From assembly GCA_000149265.1 (NCBI GenBank), contig CH003245.1, forward strand, positions 1,647,474 through 1,711,473: a stretch of DNA of 64,000 nucleotides. The letters are read 5' to 3'. Position numbers and translations under genes: made by a program. Shown here in pieces: positions 24,705 through 36,700 of the stretch (positions are counted from its first letter, which is position 1; each line of letters opens with the position of its first letter). The DNA is from Ciona savignyi. Lineage: Eukaryota > Chordata > Ascidiacea > Phlebobranchia > Cionidae. The notes beneath the pieces are model-generated. The model was not told the origin of the DNA. It saw nothing but the letters and a program-made list of their open reading frames with translations, and searched no databases.

Positions 24705-27700
24705 GACCACGTTTATCGATTTTCAAAACTTGTCTTGGCAGTGCTGTAAATCTCATCAAGGAATACATGATCTGATCAAGAATTAAAAGTAACTTGATTC
24801 TAATAGTTCCTTACAGAATCCATTTTGTTGTTTGTTTCTCAGGATTGTTTCGAACTTCGTCACATTCCGCGCCTTTTGTTAAGAAACTTTCTCTTATTGC
24901 ACCGTCTGTATTTGCACAGTACATCATGTGTGTACTGACGACTAAGAATTCGGGAAAGACTACGATGCATTGGTCCCAATTTTAACACGGTTATAATTGC
25001 CTCGGCCGATTAGCCATAATTAAAGTTCGGATTTGATATTGGGTCGAAGAATCAAGCCACTCTGCTGAAGTAGGCACAAAACAAATACAAGAAAACAAAC
25101 AACACGAAACGACGACGGTTTTAAATTAGAGCTGCCCGAGACACAATAAACACACCGAACCATTTAAACCCGGTATCGCTTAAAAGCACCGAACCTACGC
25201 TAAGCCTTTGTTACGAATTCAAACTAAGGATGAGGGAAATACACGGCTTTAACAAACAAACATCATCTACATTAACCTTACTTTCCAATTGCCTGGTCAC
25301 AAACACGCTGTAAGCTGAAACTTAAATTTACCTATACTGCTCTACCCTGACGGCAATTAATAATATTTGCATTCACTGGAATAATGTTACAAAATAAAGA
25401 GAAAGCACTTGAGCTCGATGGGACTATGCTATCGTGGCAAAATGCGTATTTGTATTACCGAACAGTGCTGTTTGACTGCTTCAAATAATGTGCCTTTACT
25501 GTTGGTTACTGTAAACATGCCTCAGCTTCCTGATGTACACCCTAATATCCGGACTGATTAGTACGCATTTGATTGCGCTCACACGAAGCGGCTGTGGCTT
25601 AACAATACGACCAACGGACGAACAAGCACAGGTCGACTAAAGAAGCGCCAGGGACTGTTCTGCACTTCTGCTTGCCTCAAATAAACGGCTGGGCTGGCAG
25701 AAAGAGCGAAGCACTTCGTCAAAAAAGCACACATGTTTCCGTACGCCACACCCGGTGTTAATGCGGGTGTACCGAATCTCTAGAAGTGATGGCGAAAAGA
25801 TGACCTAATTATATGTAACAAAATTGTTTGAATGATGAACTTCGTGCAATTTGCATATATAAATCTGTTGTTTAAGTTCAAGTGTAGTTTACTAATTCGA
25901 ATACAGTCTTGAGTTAAATTAGAGTACTAATACGAGGACGGTGTTATTGACCGGCAGGGAAATTGCATGTGTGACCGCATATGTGGATTTCGGAACTATA
26001 ACTCCGGTCGTAAAAATATAGAAATCGTTTCATGACCTATTTTGCATATAGTGGTTATTAGGCAAACAGTATAAAAATGTTTGTCGAAATAATTGCACGT
26101 TCCGAATACCACAGTTCGCTATTCCGGGATTCCAAAGTCAAGTTGATAAAAGGTAAACAGGAGAGTTCCGTCATAGTGTGCTAAAGATCAAACAAAAGGC
26201 TAACTTAGTCGGGATTACTGCTTGTTCATGCATTGAAATTATGATCGTTATTGTGCGGGCCGTGTGTGGGGGTTAGTTGGACTTTACGAGACGATTTTTA
26301 TGGCGGCTAGACAGTGGAAGTTAATTTTCACTGCAACACACGTGCCTGGTGGTGGAATGTAAACTTCGGCGGAGGAATAGTCATTGTGACGATATAACAA
26401 CGCCTATTGTTACGATGTCAATCGGTCTAATAATAGCTAAAATCATTTACCGAGGATTAACTCGCCTAGGGTGGGAATAAGCCCAAAGTTTTGTAGGATT
26501 GGTGTTTCTAATAAGATGCAACTAAAAAACACAAACCGAAATGAGACAGATGTACAAGACAACTAGACATCGACACACAATAATTACTGCAATTCACACA
26601 ATACGAAAAACCCGTAAACTATTTTTTTCCAAAATCCGTCGTCTGTAAGCCTGACAATAGCATTTTATGCAGACTGAACGCAGTTTCCTGGGGCAAATTC
26701 CAATCCAATCGTGTTTATTTACGGCAAAATGTTCAATGGTAAAATTCTATGTTGTATCACAGAAAGTGTAGAGTTTTAAGTTCAAGCCACGGGTATGAAG
26801 GTTACAGATACCGAAACATGCACATATTTCACCCAACTGGTAAGGCAGGGTAACCCCTGGTTCGATTTACGAGGCCGGTGAACGAAGCACAAAAGTACTC
26901 GGTCGTTTGAAGAATTTTATGGCGATTTGAACAAGCGGCGAATGAAATACCGACCGCCGCAGCTGTGCTCTTTAATCTCTTCCCATGAACTTGCCTTTAT
27001 GACTGATAGCTTCATAAAAGAGTTACATCACGCAATTTCAAAAATTCCATAGTCAAATGACGACATGCTGTAAAACCTAAAATTTGGCTTTTAGCCTATG
27101 TCTTTAAAGAAAAAAAATCTAGTTCAATCAAAAGCAATATCTATATCCCTTAATAATCTATACCATATTTTTACTCTGAAACTTTATAGTAATACACACT
27201 ATTATTATAAAATGGAACGCTTAAGGGCCGTTACACCACTAGATAATTAAGCTCTTGAAAGGTCAAGTTGAATTCTGCGTAAAACTACGCATCGGGACGT
27301 ATAGACGAATTAACATAACCGCCCTTAATACAAGTTATGCAATTACGCGTATCGTTTTTAGTTATATGCCGACGCTAATGTAGACTAATCGAGCAAAAAA
27401 GTTGGCTCGAATGGCGTAACAAAACATTGAATGAAGCAAAATCCCTCCGTGCCTCAGCAGCGATGTGTTCGCCAAAGCCGCATACATTTTAACACAGGAA
27501 AACAAGGTCGCCAGATAGCTGTAATAATATCGTCTGGCTATATTTTTCCACTTGTAAGCAGTGCTTCCGCCTATACAAGGTTTCTCCTGAAGCAAATATG
27601 GCCAGGTTACTATCAGTGAAACACTGTTGATATGTAACTGCACGGTAGGTTGGAAGTGAATGGTTTCAAACGAGGAAATCGCTTGCTTGTTTGGTAAACT

Positions 27701-30700
27701 GGGCTTTAGAAAAAGAGTTTCGGCTTATAGGAAGTCGAGTTGAACCTATGGCACTGAAAAGTGAAGTTAAAGTGCTGAAAGGCTGATGATTCTCAAGCGT
27801 CAATAAAGACACCTTTGCGAAAAGCGCACCACCTACATTCTAAGATACATTCTGTCTGATTTGAAATTGCACCATCTTCTAATCTGTTTGCATATAGACC
27901 AATTGCAAGAACGATACAAAATCACCGCATGCGCCAGAGACTCCCATAGAACATATGCAGTAAACAGAAGCAAATCACACGAAAAATATCTATACATAGA
28001 CCTACTGTTACACGCATAAAGGTCACAAAGGGCTGCGGCCTAAATCTGACCAAATCCTGACTTAGGATAATGTTACGAGTTAAGGTTACAAATTCAAAAG
28101 GTTGGTAATTATTTTCTGCTTAACCTTTGGTCCCCGCTGTAACCTCGGACCATTCGTCACGTGTTAGTGCCCCTCGGACTGGACACCTGAATTTGACTCG
28201 CCTTTGTAAAAATCCCTTCGCTTACTTACTTTAAATCCCAGCTTGCTTTTATATCGACCCAAATACCCATCCTCTAGCTATAAATGCGTTCACATATTTC
28301 TTAGGTGTAAACTCAGAACTCACCCCATATGATTCTTAACAAATGGAACTATTACAGTAACAAGGAAAAACCTATTTTCATACGCAATACAGTGCTGGAC
28401 CAGAACAAAAAAGAAGATTGATGATATTGTTGACAGCGACGCTTCAGTACTGACCGCTTTGTCAGTCAACGTGCTCTATATATCGCCTGATTTTTTTGAA
28501 GTTACGGGTTGAGCTAATAGAATTGCAATAACTTGAGTTTTAGGGCGAAGAACCAAATTTAATTACCAAAAACGGAGGAAAAATCATATTAAATTCACAA
28601 GGCAAAACTGTAATGTGGTTTTATTTATTTATGTATAGGCAGGTGTCTGTTGTACCGTACAGCCTATAGCCCGCCTTAAAATTAATTTCGTTGATCGACA
28701 AAGAGTGTACGTTATAAGATACTTCATTTTTTATTAACCGTTGTCAGCCGCAAGGTAATTTGGACTTGGTACAATCAATCGTCACGTCTTGCCGTAACAA
28801 AGCCTCATAAAGGGTATATTTTTCAACGCGTTAGGTCTTGTCTAGCCATCCTCAATAAGCACTCTATTCAGGCAGTAATCTGGGGCGCCCGTGCCGACTA
28901 GGAAATAACATACAACGCCGCGAAGACCACCAGACACCGTAAAATTTGCCGAAAAATTATGACAAATGCGATTCATGGCAGAGGCCTAAGCGTATGGCTG
29001 ATTTTTTTTAAGTAGACACAAGTTATAACGAATTTATCAGTCTAGCTATATATCCAAGGAGTAATTACCCCATATACAGTATAAGTTCTGATCAAGGTAA
29101 ATATTTAGTGCTTGGAGCGTGTTTCAAAGGTCTGGTTTGCCTAAAAACATGCTAGGCATACTCATGAAAAGACACAAATTCCATACTTAGTCGGACCAAA
29201 CACGGTTTACGATAAATGTAACGCAAAACGCGGCTGCTAATCTGCCCACCAGTGGTAAAACCCACCCACCACTCGGGCTACCCAAGCTTCCTATGATCAA
29301 TATTTAGATTCCATCGAAATATTATACAGGGGTAATATCCTGCTAAGTGGGGACCGCAGACATGGACGCAGATTATTATTACCTCGTAATGGTTTCCTAG
29401 CTTTAAGCAGATGTTTATAAGTAATTTACGTCACCCCACCGATAGGGACACGCGTTGGCTAAAATAACAATATATTGCCCGACCGCAATCAGTATTAGAT
29501 CGACGTACTGAAATTAATTGTTAAGCTCTCGACTTCCAAACAGGAAATTAAACTTTAAGGCCTATGGTAGAATATTTGAAAATGGCCATTGTTTGGGAAC
29601 AGCTGGATTAATCACCAACAGAGGCAGTTTTGTAAACTGCGATGCCAAGTATTTAAGTGCTTGTACCGAAAGGCACTTGAGTTGCAGAGAGCAAGGTACA
29701 CAAAACATACACGTCAATGCTGGGGGTTATCGGCCCTTGAACATTTCAAGATTTTGAAGATATTCCAACAATATGATTCATGTCCTTTAGAAACTAATTG
29801 GCATTCTGATGATTTCTCCACACGATTAAGTGCCGTAGAATAACCTTTTTGCGCGTTATTACTCGGAATTTTATATATAATACTACTTTTTGTCAAACAA
29901 ACGGATTTACCTGGAGTGATTTCGAAAGCGAATTTGTTCGGTTCCTTTGATTTCACTGGCAGTGTGTTGATCTTCGTCCCGATCAGAACTAGACTTCCCT
30001 GCATTAAAAACAACAATTGTCACGAATGAAAAGCTTACGACGCAGACAGCGAACCAGCAAATGCCTGAATTTTATTGCATGCATAATTTCAATGAATAAC
30101 ACATGATACACAAAGAAGGAAGTCTATGGTTGTCAAACTCAGCGGTCGTTTTTAATATCAGTTTTAGCCATACAACTGCTGGCTATGGTAACTTACCAAA
30201 TGCTTTCCATCCATATCTTTATAATAATGCAACGAATCCTCTCTGAGCACGAACCAACGCTCGTTCCAATTCTTAAAGTTGTTCCCTCCAAACTTTTTTA
30301 AATAACCGCACTTTATCGCCCCCTGTTGGTTGTTTATAAATGCGGCCTTCTCTCCGCTAGGCGATGACACGGAGCGTTCTTGTAGCGGTGAAAGTTTCGA
30401 GTCGTCTGAGCAGCCGTTCGATTGAATTCCGTTGCTCAGAGCAGGTCCTTCTGAACTTTTGCCGGATGCAATCCTGTAATAAATACATTAAGTTATTACC
30501 TTAAAATAAAGTATAGTTTTTATGAACACTGAGACATTATTCTTATGAAAAAATAGTAATAAACTTACTAATACGTTTATTTTATTTTTGCTCCTTAATA
30601 ATTAAAAAAGATACACTTTAAATATAGCATAAAGGAAACAAGTAAAAAACGACAGTGGTTATATGGCTTCATAGAAAGATATCAAAATTTTATCTGCCCA

Positions 30701-33700
30701 CAATTTCAGATGTTTTTCTAAATTATAATGGAAAGGTATGGTTAATCCCCACAAACCAGCATATATTATTTGGTGGCCGAACGGTGTAGAATGAATATGT
30801 AAATGTATCAACTATAATAGGTTTCGCGACTGTAGGTATACCGAATATAAATTACTACACCAGCCATAAAGAGGAATGTACACAGATTGACTGGAGATAA
30901 AACATGACACGAACTAAGATTTAACACCTGAAACAAGTTAATTTACCATGATTACCGTTACGAAACTGTAATTTAAGACAATTAAAAGTTAAAGCAAACG
31001 TCATGTGACAGTTTTATATTGTCAGTTATTCAGCGAAACAACAGGACAATTCGCGATAGCCGCGGCGATATGACAGTTTTGTCAACATTTTAACTCAATC
31101 GCGAGTATTAACACGTTTTATCTCAAAATTTAAAAAGAGATTACCAATATCACTGTAAAAGACATTACCAGCCTCAACTATTGTCCTCCAATCCACAATG
31201 AAGAACAAATTGACGACCAGGATATATGTATGACTCATACAATATTGTATAGAACAATGAGTCTCAAATATAAATACATCTTTATTTTTATATCTCCAAT
31301 ATAAAACTGGTGGTATATGTTTTACATTATGGACTGATATATTAAACTGCACAATGATTAATATAATGAAATACATCATAGCATTGGAATGGACACTTGT
31401 AATCTTATACGCTTTTGGAGAGGTGCCAACTTTCGCTGACGTAAGCAAAAGCAGAAGCTCTCGTTAGGGAATTCTTCAAACAAAGAATTAAATCGACTGG
31501 GGAAAATGGACAAATGTCTGATAAAGTTTTAGTCAAAACAGAGATTCTTAAAGTTCTAAAGCTAAATGTTTTATTTGGGAGTTAAATAGAGATATACCCC
31601 TCCCCGCGGACTTAGGAATGTAGCTTGGTATAACCCTGTCAACTAATTTTAACAGTCTATATTGAATTGACTTATGGGATTCAAATCCGTCACCGCACTT
31701 TGCTAAACCACTTGCTTGACGAAAATAAGAGAATATACAAGTAAATTAGAATTACGAAAAAATCGTTTTTGAAATAATCTCATTATTTCTATTCCAACGA
31801 CTAATACAGGGTGTCCCAAAAAATGACACCAATTAAGATGCAAATATCACAAAAAGTATGAACTCGAAATCAATGAAATTTAACAGGCATATGAGTTGAC
31901 ATATTTAAAAAAAAATATTGTCATTTACGCGTTGTCAACAGAACAACACATGTGCTTATTGAGTTTCTGGAATTCACAGGTTTTCAATGTGTGATTTTAA
32001 AATGGTGTCATTTTTTTGGGACACCCTGTAGAATAAGCCTACCCCTCTATTCTAGATTTTAAAAACAGCAACAGTAAATACTCAATCGAAAAGTCATAAA
32101 GCAACAACTTATATGTCAGTGTCGGCATACTAACCTATTACACGAAACATAAGTGTTGCATCCTGACTATTGTATATTTCTATCCTACATAATGTATTCA
32201 TTCCATAGGTTATGGCTGCACTGCCATCTCCGCAACGCACAACAATGCGTCCAACCTTACCGATCTTCCATACTGCGGGTGCGACCCTTTTGCAACCACT
32301 GAAACTGCACATGGTTCTTCTTGGGGCAAACGGCGGGTGAGCGGGGGAAGAATGCTTCTGAATGTACCGGGGACACCTCCGGTAAAGATTCAAATCCGAA
32401 TTCCGGGTCAGAACCCCCGCTTATTCGATCGGGTGATTCCCTAAGTTTGTTTGTGGTGAGTGAAAACCTTCGAGCATATTTTCCAACTCGTTGTTTCATC
32501 GACGGTCGCCCTTTCTTGAGACGCAACGGTGGCGCCGACATTTTAGGCTTTTAACAAGAATCCAAATGGAAAACGTGTACGATTCAGTAGAGTTTCAGTG
32601 CAGATTTTAAAATCTCATCAACGCTAAATATCAAAGCAATATGCGCCTTGGAACAAATCTAATATGGTCTTTAATGCATGAATGAGATATTAATTAAAAA
32701 CAATCAAATTAATTGTTAAACTGAGGAAAAGGAGATTAGAAGAATTTCCAATAAGATGATATAATTAATCCTTTCTAGTTGCGATTCCAAAATACATCGA
32801 TTATCTATGTCATAATGCTGATTGCATCTACGTGACGTAACTGATTCCTTAGGTCAGAATAGGTTATTGAGTAGTTATTTCACAGCACTAAAGAGAGGAA
32901 TACGTACCAATAAAAAACGTCTAAATTTTTTTTAAATTCATCCATAATTCCAAATGTGCATGTACACATTTATCTAATGCTACCGACAGCCATATATAAT
33001 AAAAACCCGCGGAAATCAATGGCGTGCGGACAATGGCACGTTCTGAGATCTTTCGAATGAGCTATGAATCATGGTTTCTCGATATTAGTCAGATTATTAC
33101 GTGGAGGAACTTTGGTGAATAGGACCAAACAAATTGTAATTGTCATAATATACAGGATTCATTACGGCATATCATAAATGCTGTTGTTCATCTACGCTTG
33201 TCGTTATCTAATACACCTTTCCTTTTTTTTAAGATTTAATTTAAAAAAAAGAAAAAAACTGGCTGCTGTAAAATCTACTTAAACTGCAATTAAGCTCTTC
33301 ATTAAAAACCTTATTATAACTTGGTAACAACTCCCAACACACTGCAATGTCAAGTACTGATAGCACACAGAAGGACTTCTGTCAATGTGATGACAAGACG
33401 AGTCGGATACGTTGATATGATGCAACAAGCCTGCAAGACGACTACTGATGTTAATATACAACTCTGTCCCTTCGTCTAACCTTGACAAACTCAAAAGACC
33501 CGACGTAGCATGCTTGTGAGAGTACTAACGTATTATGCGTTATAAACCAATAAACTAAACTGCCGTGGAACACAAATGCAATCAAATTAGTCAGAAATAG
33601 GATTATGGTACACTCAAATTCCTGAACAAGATTGCACTGAGGCTTTCTAAATAAATGCTGCGAATTTCCTCCCCTGAGTTACATTTAAATGCCGTTTTCC

Positions 33701-36700
33701 ATTAGAGAAAAGCTCTGGAATTTAAACACAACACTTTGCCTATCGGAACTAAACCCAACGAGGTTTGGATTAACATACCCACTAATCTGATTATCAAACG
33801 ATATGTTTATAAACCATTATACTGATGGTGCAGATTATCTTAATCTAGCCCTGCGACAATCACTTTGAACACTAGATCCACTGGTACAAACTTCTTTTGC
33901 AAATGTCAGAACAAAACATTGAAAACGAGAACACGCAGCGTGGGTTCATTAACACAAATGCCTTCGATTGTTATTCACAATACAATTTCTGGTCGACTTG
34001 TTTCGCGTGTTTTTTCAATTATGATGTTTACTGACAGCTGGCTGATTAAATCATTTACTTTCGAATGTGACACTGATACTGTATTTCGAATAGCGCTTAA
34101 ATTGCCTAAACTTATAAAAAGTGTCAAACTGTGACGATTCCAGCATAGGTTTAAAAAGGTCGTATGTCAACCGATATGATGTAATACTTAACACTCGGGT
34201 GACAGTATTATTCACCGAAGAGCGTATGCTGGTCGTAGAAAAAAAAACTGACTAAAGAGCAATTAAGCTTATTCTGATATTGTTATTTTACAATTAGTAC
34301 AAACATATTTAATAGACTTAAAAAACGTATAGACTCTAAATTGACTACAAAATTAAATTTGCAGATTCGTTTCCAATTTTTGATATACCGAACGCGTTTA
34401 CAACTAATACACACCGCTCTGATACAATATACATATCTGTTCAAAGCCCTGTCTATCTGGCAACAAAATGCAGGCCATCCACTGGAAAGCCACAGTTACC
34501 CAGCATCACTATGATTTCCTGTAACTCGTAATAATACTTGACTCATCCGCTTTCGACACGAAACAAGTTGCCTCGCCCAATGCTGCCAACAAGCGGATGG
34601 AAAATTGTACGAATATTAATGCAATTTGTTGATATTGTTCCTGATATACATTTAACGGCGTAATAGACTAAAGCATATTAACATGTTAGAAAACTGTGTT
34701 TCCACTGAGGGCACAAGTTTACTATAATCTGTCAAGAAAAGATTTAGGAATTGACGAGCGTTCCTTCAAAGATTGAATACTGTGGAATGATCCCAAGGGC
34801 GCTTTAAAACAAAATTTGCAAATCACAACGCTCGACACTACTGATCAATACGATAAATTATTCACCTCTTTATCCCTATAACAAAGATAGAGAAAAAGTT
34901 TAATCAAATAGCAACGAAGAAGAAGATTAATTAATGTAATCGATGATGGCTGGTGGACTGGTGGTAAAGTTAAAAAAGGTCGGGCATTGAAATCATCGTT
35001 TATGCACCGGTCGATTACATACTAAGCGAACTAGTTAGTAAGAAATGTGACCTTTCGTAATATAATACCACTGTTTAACACTTGTTTGATCCCCAATATT
35101 TCCATATGCCCAAAAGAACCTATTAGAGCATGGTGGAATTTAAATGTGTAAATACGTACTTTAGTTTAAAACGAAATAATAGCGATACCCATTAGTCCAA
35201 CATGTCCAAAGACAACAGTATTGTATTTTTAGATTTACAATCAAACAGCGGCGGTATGCCCCAAACTACTTAGTCACGTTGCGGTTATTCCCATGTTGGC
35301 CACTCACTAAAAGTACATTCACCACATGAAACAAACAAATATAGAAGTTGTACCAAATGACCCTTTAGCAACATTTGCAATGAGTCCACGTATAGACATC
35401 ATGAAATAAACTATATTCAAGAAAAGTCTGTCACGAATCGTGGGGATCTTCATGAGAATTTGGCGTTTTCCAAGAAGCTGAATGGGCATGATCGATATAA
35501 ATAGTTTGGTGTACTAATCTATATTCGAACGTTATTAGTTGTAATGGATCAAGATTGTATCCAAAAAGTCCAAATTTGACAGACACTGTGAATCAAATTA
35601 AGTTTATTCCCCAAAGATAAACATTCCCGACCGTCTCTCCGGATTTAATAGTCGTCGCCGAATAGTTTCTAAAAGTGCTTTTTTACACGTTAAACCTAAA
35701 AACGTTATAATTCTACTGCTGCAACATTACATCATCGCATAAATCATCAAACAAGTAAAGTAAAATTCGCAAGCTGTATAACCAGAGGTCACCACTTATA
35801 AAGTACAAGCAATGAGGTATACAAAGATGTCAAACTAGCGTCATAATCGTTTTCTATACGCAGGACACGGGTATTGCGTGTTAATTATTTATATTCACAT
35901 CGGGAAGCTCGCTGTAGGACCCACGCTTCCAAATAGCGAAAAAAACTAACACCCACTTGATAACAAGGATTAGTCTATTAGGTTGTAAATGCAAAATTAA
36001 CGGCATTGCAGTTACGTACTATACACATACAGACACATACAGAATTAATTATAGGCTTAACTATAACTTAAATTTTGGTAACAAAGGAAAATGTAGTTAG
36101 TTTAGGTCCAACTGTATCTTAATATTCTATTTTTAAGTATTTTTATAACTTTTATAACCAGAAATTTTATGTTCGCTTTCGTAACTCTGCACTGAAAAAT
36201 ATATATTTTTAACAAACACACATTTACGTTAATTACTTAAGTTAAGTGATTTCTTGACAACTTATAACTTCTTATTCTGCTAAATAAAAAAAAATATTTG
36301 AAATTAATATTTAAAGTACACCTTAGGTAACTAACTGTACTGTCTAAATAGTATACGGAAGTGGTATATATGAATGTAGGCTAGTTCAAAGCGTCCCATA
36401 ATATGAGTATTGAAAACAGAGAAATATTTCAAAAGACTTAATAAATATTTTATAAAGCAGCATCAACAATTGACCCAACGCACCAAAACCAGTAAATGAA
36501 GCGTAGAAAATTAAGATAACAAATAAAGGCGATAACCTAGGTTATAACATTATTTTTACAAAATATATGATTACACAAAATGGTGTGGCAAAGTTTACCT
36601 TTTAACCTTTTTGGGCCGCTGAAAGCTTTTAAATTTCATTTGGGTAAATATCGCAGCATTCTATTACAGAATTTACGTTTCTAAATCCTTCAGCTGTACT

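Larger units (their letters stand above)
11514..29910 (-). other. 18.4-kb RhoGAP intron
   Basis: Apart from candidate exon C (17112-17789) I see no coding exon. The sequence is less AT-rich in places than the flanks, with many CG dinucleotides, and holds none of the SINE copies seen elsewhere. It has one perfect hairpin (23538-23587) and a CA/TA microsatellite (24674-24706). It is very long for a compact tunicate-type gene and is a natural place for an internal promoter and enhancers, but this is inference. Confidence 0.7.

Noticed and set aside
31095..31448. 117-codon minus-strand open frame
   Set aside because: AT-rich composition, no family resemblance, and no in-phase junction with RhoGAP exons on either side.
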